Below, in pieces: positions 42,701 through 51,197 of a stretch of DNA of 64,000 bases (positions within the stretch are counted from its first letter, which is position 1; the number at the start of each line of letters is the position of its first letter). The stretch spans positions 11,284,001-11,348,000 of the forward strand of contig CM075943.1 of the NCBI GenBank assembly GCA_038030265.1. Reading direction: 5' to 3'. The notes below the pieces were generated by a model. It did no database searches and was not told where the DNA came from. It saw nothing but the letters and a program-made list of their open reading frames with translations. A program made the translations under genes and the position numbers. The DNA comes from Corythucha ciliata. Taxonomy: Eukaryota; Arthropoda; Insecta; Hemiptera; Tingidae.

Positions 42701-45397
42701 CCGTTACAATGACTGGAAGTCGAGGATGACTCGTTATCGTTGTTATTTCTTTACTGTGCGGTTTAACTGCCTAGAAAAAGATGAAATGCATCAAGCCGGC
42801 GACTGGGTTGTCGCTAGTGTAAAATGGTCAAGAGGGAACATAGCTGCACACAAATGTCAATTAACCCTCAGAATCTGATGTTTCTACCCGAATACTTGTA
42901 TGTAATTGGCTCTAAAATACAGGTTATTCGATCGAAAAACGGTAAATATTGGCCCGAAAACGGGCTGTTCAGCTACAAAACCCGAAAAATGTAGATGTCA
43001 AAAAAAACCTGAAGGTTTCTCCCGGAAACTGATATTTTGGCTCACCCCCTTACCACCATTTTTTGACCTCTCTGTCAAGTTGTTCGATTGCCCGATAATC
43101 AAAACGGGACTTGACCCCTGTGCCCCCCCTTGGGTCCACGTCTGGGTCTGGGTTGACGTGGGGAGAGGAAAGAAATGGCTCTAAATAAGATGACGTTTAC
43201 TCACTTGTATAACGTTGATGAAAGAAGTTTGTTTGAGTTGCTCTTCCTTTAGTTTTCCTCGAATTGAAGCCATTACCAGTCTAAGGGTTCCGTCTTGAAA
43301 TCCGATCAAAATACTGCTTGACTTGCTGTCCGCCTTAAAGTTAAGGGTAAAGATTAATTTTAAAAGCCAACTTTGTTTAAAAAAAAAACAAAAAACGAAT
43401 AGCTAACGTGTAAAGGAAGCCACAGAACAGCAGTGGCCGGAATGTTGAATCGTGTGAACATCAACGCCGCCTTTCGTTCATTCGAAAACACGATTATTTT
43501 TCCGTCGAGACCGACGGACGCGAAATAACTGTCGATTGGGCAAACGTCAATTCCAGTGACGGGACCGCTGTGACACTGATAAAGCATGCTCCATGGCAGG
43601 GCGTTGTTTTTTAGTTCGATGTCGATCAGCCATATCCCGCCGTTTTTGTCCTGAACGTAAAACTGATACGGCTCTTTGTCCACGTCCCTCGGCACCAATT
43701 GAAATGGAAGGGCGACGTCGCCGACGTAGTTCTTTATTCGGCGCTCGTATGACGGTTCCAATTCGACGAAATCTTCACCCTCCTCTTGTTCCAGAGTGAG
43801 AAATTTTCGAAAGTTCCAAACTTTCACAACTCCGTCCTCCCCTACACCAGAAAAAAAAGGTCGTGAAGCTGTTTCCCTCGAATCTCTTCGGCGAATTGTT
43901 AATTATTTGTTTAACCTGCAGTAAAAAGATGGTTCTCTTCCGGATAACTATAAATAAAAATAATGTCTCCTCCGTGGCAAGGTAACCCATCTTTTCGACG
44001 GACTTCAGTCTGCAGTATGTCGCCATCCCAGACTAGTAGGTTACCATTGTCTGAATTCGTAAGAATCTAACAAAAAATCTGGTCCGTGAGAAAAAGAGAG
44101 AAACAAAATGCGAAGCATAACTGGCCAGCCGCGTTTAGAACGCCTATTTTGCGTCCCTCGTTAGTTTCCGTTATGGACTGGGATAGAAGGGTTCTTCCTC
44201 TATTTCACAAACTCAATGTTCTTAAGGCGGCCGGACTGCAAGTTAACTTACTCGGTCGTCGCTTAGAAAACAAATAGCCTTGATGTGACACTTTTCTTTA
44301 ATTCCAAATCGGGCTGGAGTTGACTTCAACTTGAGGCCGGTTATCGTGTTGGCCGTTTCCCAGAAAGTGAAATGGCCTTGTCCGCTCGTAATGAGAACTT
44401 CAGAGTCGTATTTTGAAAATGTAACTTTAGAAACCGTCAATAGAGGCATTCGCGTTGAGAGAAGGACTTTAGATTCCTGGATGCTCCATATTTTGATGAA
44501 GCTCTCGGCTTTATGACGGGACAGTGACGCTAGTAATTCACCGTTTGGACTAGCGAAATACTATTGTTTAAGCGTGTAAGGCGCCCGTATTTTTGGTTTA
44601 CTAACCTAAAATCCATGTGAATGCTATTCCGGCCGGAGTTTCCTCTGAGCACTGCGATGACGTCAAATGTTGGCCAAGCGTACACCAAGATGACCGGACG
44701 TCGGCCATTTTCTGCAATAGCCAAAATGGGTCCGCCTGAACATTTCTGCTCAAAGCGGAAACAACATTTTTTTAACCTCAAACTTGAAAAAAAAACCAAC
44801 TGTCGAATTAGTTTTACCGTAATGGCGCCGATGTCTTGACCGTAGGCGCTAATGCGAAATTTGATCTTCTTGGAGATAATTTGGAAAATGTGTATGACGT
44901 TCCCAGTGTACCAAATTAAGTTGACATTATCAATTGCGCAGAGATTCTCGTTTTGATCACACTCGTATCCGTGTGAATTACTAAGTATTTGTGAAAAAAA
45001 ACAAAAAATACGGGACAAAAAGGGTTGACTAGTGGAAAAAAGGATACTAAAGTGCGACGGAGTCAGTTTGAAAAGTCGAATGTTCGCTCAAAAAAGGCGT
45101 CGCCACGAAATCGCCCGACTCGTAGAATTCTTCTTCTTCCTCTTCAACCGGCTCTTCATCAGCAACGACGTCCTCAATGACGTGTACTCCCTCGTCACCT
45201 TCACCCGCTCCCTCTGCCTCCTCCTCTCCAGGTATCACTCCGCGTTCGCCGTTGGCCAAAGATTTTCTTTGCACGCGCAACGCCAGCCCTTCGAGCGTCG
45301 CAACGCCTGTCGTCGAAGCGGCGTCCGAGAGTTCACCGTAGGCGACGAATTCATCCTCGTCGTGTTCACCCCGGAAACTCTGGCCCTCTTTGCTCAT
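17734..45397 (-). CDS. CFAP44: Cilia- and flagella-associated protein 44 (26 exons)
   Basis: CFAP44 is a WD-repeat axonemal protein. With CFAP43 it forms the tether that holds inner-arm dynein f heads in motile cilia and sperm flagella. I traced 26 GT-AG exons with consistent phases and a total of 6000 nt (1999 aa, slightly longer than vertebrate CFAP44). Exons run 45397-45048, 44980-44818, 44745-44602, 44560-44252, 44066-43916, 43841-43408, 43333-43205, 42770-42573, 42501-42165, 42104-41879, 41820-41556, 41499-41333, 41270-41049, 40976-40869, then 21796-21598 down to 18453-17734. Diagnostic wording includes HFTFWETANTITGLKLKSTP. Intron 14 is 19.1 kb and full of transposons, yet the reading frame is intact on both sides, so the gene looks functional. 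It is convergent with TBP. Confidence 0.95.
19310..19640. repeat. Class III degenerate array in a CFAP44 intron
   Basis: TAGGGTTGTCAACTTG at 19308 resembles a hAT-type end. It is followed by repeats of CCAAATTTCGCGGGCTTTGC and CTTTCAAAAAC spaced about 32-40 bp. I cannot find a matching right end or target duplication. Confidence 0.5.
23175..24242 (+). pseudogene. LINE 2 ORF2, endonuclease part
   Basis: The open frame encodes an apurinic-type endonuclease of a non-LTR retrotransposon. It shows CITETHL, GGGVAILIKK, VYKAPNKR, LVGDLNAKSSAWGC with the catalytic Asp-Leu-Asn, DILDILIAK and SSDHAPCLISF with the Ser-Asp-His signature. The linker towards the RT (RRQWQRSRDATLKRELNRLQ) follows. The first residues of the domain are missing through 5' truncation. 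The frame breaks at 24243, where the insertion begins. Confidence 0.85.
24255..24826. repeat. Inverted repeats around a tRNA-like sequence
   Basis: The segment at about 24255-24366 (CCGCACCACCCTAGTCACCA and onward) is the reverse complement of about 24640-24745. The segment at about 24557-24637 (TTATGTGTCCCAGCAATTAA and onward) is the reverse complement of about 24747-24826. One unit of about 190 bp is therefore present in both orientations, with one copy rearranged. The tRNA-like sequence and short arms GAGTTCCGAGA and TCTCGGAACC lie between. Confidence 0.7.
24389..24461 (-). tRNA. tRNA-like sequence, probably a pseudogene or SINE head
   Basis: On the minus strand it folds as a cloverleaf: acceptor TCTCAGG with CCTGGGA, D-arm GCTC-AGTGGCA-GAGC, anticodon arm CCTGG-CGCGAAA-CTAGG and T-arm GTGGG-TTCGAAT-CCCAC. 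Box A (TAGCTCAGTGG) and box B (GGTTCGAATCC) are intact, and six T residues just downstream could stop Pol III. However, one extra base lies before the D-arm, position 33 is not U, and there is no encoded CCA. The anticodon (CGA if read literally) is therefore uncertain. It lies inside a transposon insertion, which favours a dispersed derivative. Confidence 0.55.
24905..25818 (+). pseudogene. Ty3/gypsy pol fragment (reverse transcriptase)
   Basis: An open frame encodes the RT of an LTR retrotransposon of the Ty3/gypsy group. It shows GVIRPSTSPWSSPALLVAKK, YRLVIDYRGIN, FFTTLDLNSGYHQIPM (catalytic Asp), FEFLRMPFGLCNAPAVFQR and MAYLDDIVLFS (catalytic Asp pair), followed by the start of the connection and RNase H region (PLTALTKMANSFTWTDACDR). 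Protease, most of RNase H, integrase, gag and LTRs are absent. It ends abruptly at about 25818 in a run of A. It cannot be active. Confidence 0.9.
25860..27010. other. Rest of the composite insertion, no recognised content
   Basis: AT-rich non-coding sequence with no repeats or motifs I recognise. The exceptions are a CGACGGACGACGGAGGACGG-type patch near 26895-26935 and a run of T at 27003-27015. Confidence 0.5.
27060..28577 (+). pseudogene. LINE 2 ORF2, reverse transcriptase part, frameshifted
   Basis: After the insertion ORF2 resumes at KCTAFGNYFADCF. RT motifs follow: KKSPGSDGIPPSV, then, after a one-base frame change between about 27335 and 27420, NYRPISLLPVFGKLYEKC, LLDLKQAFDNVWH (motif A), GTPQGSVLSPMLFNIYVSD (motif B) and SYADDTAVYS (motif C with the catalytic Asp pair). 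The end of the protein is at 28577. The frameshift and insertion make it inactive, though the RT core is otherwise well kept. Confidence 0.85.
29059..30831. mobile_element. hAT-like non-autonomous element 2 with 8-bp TSD
   Basis: The left end is CAGGGGTGGGCAAATTACAG. The right end, read inward, is CAGGGCTGGGCAGTAATTGA. The identical 8-mer CTTATAAC flanks it at 29051-29058 and 30832-30839. Subterminal regions are built from AATTACAAATTAC words in inverse orientation. The 1773-bp interior has no transposase. It includes a class I degenerate array (30050-30610) with the phrase in the opposite orientation to the surrounding array. Confidence 0.9.
32730..33881 (+). CDS. LINE 1 ORF1 (gag-like nucleic-acid-binding protein)
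   Basis: Intact 383-residue ORF1 protein of a Jockey-type LINE. It would package and chaperone the element's RNA. The N-terminal third is basic and Lys-rich. A PRE-C2HC-like region occupies roughly residues 130-225 (EVAIRGVPFSLTEKEIEEEL). Zinc knuckles follow: CKNCQRFHHTQNYC, CVKCDGNHHYKDC and CVNCGKSHPANYWGC. The start ATG at 32730 gives the longest frame, and another at 32920 is possible. The last 11 nt overlap the start of ORF2 in a different frame, which suggests reinitiation or frameshifted expression. Confidence 0.88.
   Translation: MSYWESELSSTGKKSRKHEDDPLPEKEQKKKKKIRVTLNRSPNPVTIKNRYSLLAENTNEIPSSMETNTISPRKEKIPPIFLQEKTLNYQKVVSDLKIHCKEEFSTRMTKSALKIVLQTSDDFRSVTKFFDTEKIPYHTYRSPNENKTVEVAIRGVPFSLTEKEIEEELIHLSYPVKKVTRLLNKDKLQTPICFVSLERTSENEQKILGLTRLCYPVVSVEPRRKPNVIPQCKNCQRFHHTQNYCKLPSRCVKCDGNHHYKDCSKNKETLPTCVNCGKSHPANYWGCEYYLHIKQQRRKNYTGNTSEAKLNKVTTPNLHPITSRSFADVTRRPQNQIPTKRPENEPATEDLITSVVSTVLQSLEPFLPKIISFLLQLVTSHER
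33871..35732 (+). pseudogene. LINE 1 ORF2, left copy, cut by the transposon
   Basis: This copy has the complete endonuclease: NWNANGIIG with the first catalytic Asn, CLTETHL, GDLNAKNTAWGC, DILDIGVTK and CSDHSPTITS. It also has the first half of the RT up to motif A (FLDLEKAFDKVWHEG). It stops being LINE sequence at 35732, where the CAGGGTG transposon begins. The frame then runs on into the transposon to a stop at 35931, giving a 686-residue chimera without motifs B and C of the RT. It is inactive. Confidence 0.9.
33983..35732 (+). repeat. Direct duplication inside LINE 1, left copy
   Basis: Matches 37321-39070 base for base wherever I compared, including every overlapping reading frame. The offset is 3338 bp. 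The left limit is not a LINE boundary and the right limit is the TA target of the inserted transposon. Confidence 0.9.
35733..37320. mobile_element. Half-palindromic mariner-like element E
   Basis: It begins CAGGGTGTTCAAAAAATGG right after a TA, like the other elements of this superfamily. Segment 36190-36665 is the reverse complement of 36841-37320, around a 175-bp centre, and both arms carry transposase sequence. The right arm ends at GTATGAATAG and joins LINE sequence directly. The outer 460 bp present on the left (35733-36190) has no partner on the right, and no CACCCTG end is found there. It is an aberrant, truncated copy. Confidence 0.8.
36538..36843 (-). pseudogene. DD41D-type transposase C-terminal fragment in element E
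   Basis: About 100 codons read HDGAPPHFSGLAGH, then WPPRSPGLNPLDFYAWGHIK and a helical tail. The Asp of HDGAPPH and the Asp of NPLDFYAWG are 41 residues apart, as in element C. In the SPD position a Gly replaces Asp. The 3' part is repeated in opposite orientation at 36841-37020 because of the palindrome. The N-terminal domain and first catalytic Asp are missing. Confidence 0.8.
37321..39070 (+). repeat. Direct duplication inside LINE 1, right copy
   Basis: Partner of 33983-35732. It begins straight after the truncated arm of element E and ends where the LINE continues uninterrupted (TATATACGATATACTG), that is, at the empty transposon target site. Confidence 0.9.
37321..39938 (+). pseudogene. 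LINE 1 ORF2, right copy, lacking its start
   Basis: This copy lacks the first 37 codons of ORF2, including the NWNANG endonuclease motif. It then runs open to a stop at 39936-39938. It has the rest of the endonuclease and a complete RT: KKSPGHDGIPP, NYRPISLLPILGKLFEKC, FLDLEKAFDKVWHEG, GTPQGSVLSPILFNIYTSD and TFADDTAIYA. An in-frame ATG at 37296, inside element E, gives an 880-residue open frame of chimeric origin. The uninterrupted RT suggests young age, but the missing endonuclease start should prevent normal target cleavage. Confidence 0.88.
40097..40868. other. End of CFAP44 intron 14, with a class III array
   Basis: Between the last hAT-like subterminal word and CFAP44 exon 14. From about 40410 to 40650 the class III phrase appears in the opposite orientation (GAAAGAGCCAAGGCCACGAA and ATTTGGTTTTGAAGGAGC). 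A G run lies at 40127-40140. Nothing else is recognisable. Confidence 0.5.
40869..45397 (-). CDS. CFAP44: CFAP44 exons 1-14: acidic N-terminus, WD40 domains, start of coiled coil
   Basis: Residues 1 to about 115 are acidic and low-complexity (runs of Glu around VADEEPVEEEEEEF). WD-type beta-propeller repeats follow from about residue 118 to 900, with typical closing dipeptides such as NLLVWDGD, GVVKVWNFRK and IYSYTL. From about residue 905 (exons 12-14) the sequence turns helical and charged, for example EEKAYQEEQKTRAEMRVIRQ, then NEKLPEKMRIPYNVLTF. The start codon at 45397 opens the only long frame and is followed by a plausible donor. An alternative upstream start is not visible. Confidence 0.92.
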
Positions 45398-46347
45398 TGA
45401 AAGTTGAACGTTATAAGATTACGTTCCACGTCACGTTTGATCAATAATTCTTGGCGTCTTAGTAACTTTGCTCGCGCTCAAACTGGAAATGACTTTAATG
45501 TTTTAATCAATTGTTTATTTAATGTTTACTGGAGATGATTTTTTTCGTTTGTTGAATTTCCGGATGGCATCCGCTAACGACGGGTCAGGAGGGCAAGATT
45601 AGCACCAGGTAGGGCGATAGCTTGCCCTCCCTGCTAAGAAAACTTCAAAAACGGAATGCCAGGAATTCAGGGGCATCATCCTCTTTCGGTTTTTTTGTTA
45701 TTGTTTATTTTTTCACAAGCAAACAAAACTAACGAATTTAGCGTACAAAATCTACGATTTTTTCGTCCCATACACACATAAGTAGGGACAAAGCATTTTA
45801 TCAATAATTACGCCACTTATAATATCAATACATTTTTCTCGATTCAAGTTGAGCGCAAGGGAAACATTCCATTACATAAAATGTGCATAGTAAAATCAAC
45901 AGTGTTTTGATTTTCGTTTCATTGGTAACTAGGACGTTCTACTCGGGGGTCGGGGACCAGATTTCGTAAGGCATCATTGGTATTTCTTTTGTTTTCCTAT
46001 GTTTAAGGAGCCAAAAGGGCTGTTGATGAACCATTGACTTTTGTCACATTTTTTATAACCACTGCAACCTGCGAAACTAATAGTTTTTGAGAGTTGTGTT
46101 TAAAACCTTCCTCCTATGAATAGATTTAACAAAATTTTCTTCTTTCCACGGTTTTAAACCGAAAAGAAGTTTTTCACAAAAATGTATAAAAATAAAATAG
46201 TAACACTCTATTTCATAATAGATCGCTCAGTCTCAGGATTTGATTTGCACTTCAGTTTGCTTTTTCATGTAAATTCGTCATGTAAAATTAAAATCGAAAT
46301 ACGACACAATGAAGATTCATAGACTTTTTAGGTTATTTGGCACCACA
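45398..46347. promoter_or_regulatory. CFAP44 upstream region and ZFYVE21 3' flank
   Basis: This interval of 950 bp separates two minus-strand genes. It must hold the ZFYVE21 3' UTR (right part) and the CFAP44 promoter (left part). I see no transposon ends, arrays or clear promoter motif. Several TTTATT words in 45700-46210 could act as AATAAA signals for ZFYVE21. Confidence 0.4.
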
Positions 46348-49300
46348 TCACCCTCTGCCCTTGCCCTCGACGGTTTCCAACAGTCTGTGAGCCTGAAATA
46401 ACGAGGCACAGATTTCAAAATTCGCATCATTCAACACAGATTTGTTCAACGTTTACCTTCCGCCAGTCCTTATAATAAAGCAATTATAATAAAAAATGAA
46501 GAAAGAGAGTAGTGAGACGCTGGTTGGGATGACAGTGGGAGGGAGTTGCACTGACGTGAACTACAGTTTTACTCACTCACCTGTTGAATAGCGCGCAACC
46601 AATTGTTGGCGTTGGCTTTTTCCATGCCAGCTTTCGTCGTGCACATGGATAACGTCTCTTCTTCGTCGGTAATCGTGAAGGTGATTTGTAATGTCTGCCG
46701 GCCTGTTGCGAAGGATATGGAGTGAGCGGGTGGGTGGGGGAGTGAAAAAGAATCAATGTTTGTTTCTTCTCTGTTTCAAGGAGACAAATTTGTTTCCATA
46801 CCGGTGTCCTGGTCCTCCGAGATGTTCAAGTGTGTGATTCGAGTGATGTCAATAGGACCTACCGACGCGCCGTCGAAAAGAAGATACCTGAATGAGAGAG
46901 AGAGAGAAAATAATTACAGATGGGTGGGTGAGAGCTGCAATTTTTTGCAATATGCACACCTATGGTCACCGGATAGTTTGCAATGAAGAAGGGACTGAAG
47001 AGATTGCTCTTCGTCTGGCACGCCGTTTCGAAGGAGAAATATGGCTCCTACACACAAAAGTAGCATTCGCCCGTTGAAAATAAAGTAACGAACGAATTGT
47101 GGTTAAGAGGAACGTCAAGCGTGAGGAGAGGGATTGTCTATTATTCCACGGTGTGTAATACGGCAGTAGTGTTTATTGGTGACCTCAAGTAGCCAGAGAA
47201 CGTCACGTCACGATAGCTCAGTGACTAGCTGACACGGGAGAGACCTGAAAGCGATCAAGTGGTCGACAAAATAGCGGAAGTTTGAAAGATCCAAACCACC
47301 TAGATTGTTTGTTTTTACGTAGACAAAGGCGAAATCTGTTCTCGAACTAGCGAAAACAGCAAAATTAGGTTCTGTCAGGACCGAATTCATGAAATATGAA
47401 CTTCGAAAGAGCCAATCCCGCGAAATGTTTTTCATAAAAGGCCCAAAAAGCGTGAATTTTCTTTTTTGAACCCCGTGAAATTGGAATTATTAATTAATGA
47501 ACCCCGTAAAATTGACCTTTTAGGGAGTCAATCCTGCGAAATTGGATTTTAGAACGCGCTAAACCCGCGACATTGTGTTCTGTGGGTGCTAAATCAACAA
47601 AATTTGGGTGTTGAAAAGGCAAAACCCACAACATTGATTTTTCAAAGTACCAAATCCGCGAAAATTTTGTTCAAAGGGGTGAAAGCAGCCCACTCTAGCC
47701 ACCGATGTAACCAAGACCGTGACGAAGAGGAAGGTGACTCGGGAATCAGCTGTTTCGTCTCCCCGGTTGGATTCTAGAGTGAGGAAACTCCGCGAGATTG
47801 AGTTCTATCAAATTCATTCCGCGAAAGAGTTTTAAAATGGCTAAGCCCAAGAAATTGATTTTTTGAATGTGCCAAATCAGAGAAACTGGGGATAAAGGAG
47901 TGAAAGGGCATACTCTTGCTGTTGCAAATATTGGAATGGCCAGCTTTGTGGACAGCTCTAAAGGGTGATGCATATCGGGGAGGATGTATGAATTCATTCC
48001 ATTTGTCAATACCTATTTTCTCATTAGAATTACGTCCTCGCCAGGAAGTCAAAGGCTCTGGCAACCCTAGGCTCAAGCCTCCTGAGCCCTTCGCCCTACA
48101 TCCGCGTCTGTAGGTTCGAATCTAGCGGTATGACGGCTCCTAGTTGGATGACATGATAAAGGGCGGATTCTCCTCCCACCGATCGCTGTCAGTTCTGTGG
48201 CGGCCAGTGGCGGATCTACGGGGTGGGTGTTTGGGGGTTTAAACCCCCCCTAAGAAGATGGCGTCCGCCAAAAATTTGTTGATAGTCATTCCAGAGATTT
48301 CTTCTACTACCTTGCACATACCAAAAGGCGACTGTTGAAGGGGGATCTGCACAGAATGATGATTTCTCGACGAATGGGCGATCTCGTGATGGTGAGGACA
48401 CCAATCATTGAGGGGGGGGGGCACCAAAAAGCATAATTAGATGAAAAAGAATGGATTTTTAGGTTTCAAAGCGATGACTAGCGGCAAATATTGAGAACAA
48501 GCGATCATTTGTCTCTTTAATTGGGGAAAATACACCAATTCGAGATATCTGAAGGCAACTACGCGGACAAACCAGAGAAAAAACGCCAACTCCAAAGTCC
48601 TATTGGCCTTTAAGGCAGAAGAAATTGAGAAAGCATTTTAATGTGCAACTCTTTGGGCAAGTACGCGGGAGAACGTTAAACAAAAATCGCTAATATCAAA
48701 TAGCGGCTTTAAGCGGTAGCAGAAAAGCGTTGACTCAAAGTAGAAAAAGAAAATCACTAATTCGTGGCTGAAAATGAAAAAAATCACTTATATGTGGCCA
48801 AAATTGAGAAAAAGCTGAAGTCCATCGCTCACGTGGCTTAACAATTAATTTTTGAAAACGCAAAATTCGTGGTTTTCTCGAGGCAACAACAGAAAAAAGC
48901 GCAATTGAGAAAAATCGCTATAATTCGCAGCTAAAACTGATAAAATCTTCTAATTCCGGCCTAAAATTGAAGTAAAACGCTCATTCACAACTAAAATGGG
49001 TAAATAAGCCAATTCGGGGAACAATTTGAGAAAATTGGCTGAAATTGAGAAAACACGGTAATTCGTGGCTAAAATTGAGAAATAATTTGCGACTAAAAAA
49101 TGAGAAAAAGCGCTTAGATCGCGGAATTGAGAAAAAAAAAGCTAATTCACGGATACTAGTGATAGAAAAGCCGCTTATTCTTGGCTAAAACTGAGACAAA
49201 CCGCTTATTGCCGTCTAAAATTGATGTAAAATGTTCATTTGCAACTAAAATGAAGATAATTAAATATTTAATACGTGGCTAATTTTGGCAGAAACCGCTT

Positions 49301-50901
49301 ATCAGCAGCTAAAATGGAGAAATACGCTACTTTCGGCACAAGCAAGCGCTAGTGTGAAGCTAAATTTCAAAGATACATTTAATAATTCCGCTTTTTCAAG
49401 GCTAAAACTGACACAAACGCTAATTGGCGTTGATTCACGGCCAATATAACAAAAGGCGCTCATTCGCGAAGCTGAAATAGAGATAAACGCAAATTCACGG
49501 ATTTTGTGAAAATCCTCCAGTTCGAAGCTGAAATTGTGTAAAAGCGGTGATTCAGGCGTGAAATTAAGGAATAATTCACGGTTAAAATTCGGAAATAATG
49601 CTCAGCTAAAACGAAGAAAACAAAACGCTAATTCTCTGCTAGAACTGAGGAAACGAGATAACTTGCGGCTAAAATGGTGATATAAGCGCTAATTCGCATG
49701 ACTAAGAAGTGAAGAAAAACGCTAAAATTAGAGGAATAAAACGTTAACTCGTGGCTAAAACTGAGACAAACCGCTAATTTCCGTCTTTTTCGCTGTTAAA
49801 GATTCAGTGAATTCGCGGCTAAAGTGGGCAAGAAACTCTTATTCGCCTCTGAAACGGAGAAAAACGATAAATCGTGGATCAATTTGAGAAAATCCACTAA
49901 TTCACGGCTAAAATTGAGGAAATGCGGTGATTCGCGTCTGAAATGGAAGAAGAAAATTCGCGGCTAAAATTGAGAAGAAGCACTTAGATCGCGGCAAAAA
50001 TTGGGAAAACCCGCTAATTCATGGTTAAATTTGAGAAAAAGCCAATTATTGGTTCGTATAGAGGCATGTTTGCGGCTGAAACTCAGGAAAAAAGAGAGAG
50101 ATTCATGGTAGAACCCCTCCCAAGATAAAATCCTAGATCCGCCACTGTGTGGCGGTCTCCTTTTTCGTGGCTCAACAGTCTGTTTTCGAGACACAAATAC
50201 ACAATACGTGTCAAAAAGTCGAAGAGTCAGACTTTTGAGGCTAAATCGTCAGTTTCTCGGACTTTAAATTTCAATGCTGAGTTGAAAGACCACGGGCTTC
50301 GCTCAACAACAAATTACGACTTGGAAAAAGGAGAATTAGGTCAAAGTCGGACGCCAAGACGCCAAGATGAGGACAAAGACGGTTAAAAGGTCAAAAAGAC
50401 CCCCACCCCCCTTAAGTGACTTACCCTTGCTAAGAAGTTTAATGTCACGACTGAAGAATCTGTTCTCCACTTTTGTCTGAGATTCACACCTTTGACAAAC
50501 TCTTACAGGATCGACGAAACACATCCTGAGGAGTTCCATTTTGGCCTCGCTACAATCATTGCAGTAAATTTGTCCACATCTGCGACAATGGTGCTACACA
50601 AGACCCGAAACAGCTTTGAATATTTGTCCCATTACGATATTCGAGCGATTTGAACGTACCTTGCGAACGGTGAATCCAAATTCGACCGAGCAATTCGTGC
50701 ATTTTGAGATCTGTGTACGGGGGGGGGGGGCGTACGTAGTAATAAGAATGTCTCATTGTCAGTATTAAAAACACAGTTTCTTACTTCTTTATCCGGCACC
50801 CAAACTGGCTCTTCGATAATAAATGGGCTTTTGTGTTTGTCTTGAATAGCCACGATCCGGAGACCAGACTTCGATTTTATTAGTTTTTTAACGAGAGCCA
50901 T
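46348..50901 (-). CDS. ZFYVE21: Zinc finger FYVE domain-containing protein 21 (7 exons)
   Basis: ZFYVE21 binds phosphatidylinositol 3-phosphate on endosomes and has been linked to focal-adhesion turnover and Akt signalling. Exons are 50901-50785, 50710-50660, 50593-50425, 47047-46960, 46887-46802, 46702-46581 and 46392-46348, with consistent phases, giving 225 aa. The FYVE hallmarks are all present at about residues 32-95: VWVPDKE (W-x-x-D), four Cys pairs, RKHHCRRCG and RVCQRC. The C-terminal half forms a PH-like domain, with HRYLLFDGASVGPIDITRIT and a closing helix ANNWLRAIQQAHRLL. An ATG 13 codons upstream (50940) is also possible. The start at 50901 fits the family better. Intron 3 (47048-50424) holds hAT-like element 3. 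Confidence 0.94.
47270..47890. repeat. Class III degenerate array in ZFYVE21 intron 3
   Basis: The words GCGAAATTGGATTTTAGAAC and AAAGTACCAAATCCGCGAAA recur about every 33-40 bp, in reverse orientation to the TBP intron copies. Units are strongly diverged. An unrelated stretch (about 47690-47770) splits it. Confidence 0.55.
48204..50147. mobile_element. hAT-like non-autonomous element 3 with 8-bp TSD, filled by a 30-bp array
   Basis: The left end is CCAGTGGCGGATCTACGG. The right end is TAGATCCGCCACTG. The same 8-mer TGTGGCGG flanks it at 48196-48203 and 50148-50155. Almost the whole interior from about 48480 to 50100 is the class I phrase, CTAATTCGCGGCTAAAATTG then AGAAAAACG, repeating at about 30 bp with heavy drift. 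No transposase or other reading frame is present. This is the cleanest case of an array bounded by hAT ends. Confidence 0.9.
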
Positions 50902-51197
50902 CGTGTAACTGCAAACTGCGATTAACGAAACCTTTTCCAATCTGTTGATTTTGATAATTATTTGTCATGGTCATTAAACATAAACATAAAGATGAGAAGT
51001 GGAGTAAAATAACTCACGAAGTTTGGCAGATTTGCCCTTCATGGACCCCGTAAACGCCAAAATCGGGGCGTAGTTGATAACGATTATCAGCCAGACGTTA
51101 ATGAATGAACGCTGGGTGTCCGACTGACCTTCTGGTCTGGGCTTAGATTACAAAAAACACTAAAAAACAACGTACTTATGAAATGTTTTACAGGGCA
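50902..51197. promoter_or_regulatory. Shared divergent promoter region of ZFYVE21 and METAP1D
   Basis: Only 296 bp separate the two divergent start codons, so both 5' UTRs and both promoters must lie here unless upstream non-coding exons exist. No TATA box stands out on either strand. Confidence 0.5.

Noticed and set aside
46756..47077. Plus-strand frames near ZFYVE21
   Set aside because: They overlap minus-strand ZFYVE21 exons 4 and 5 and have no domain or splice support.
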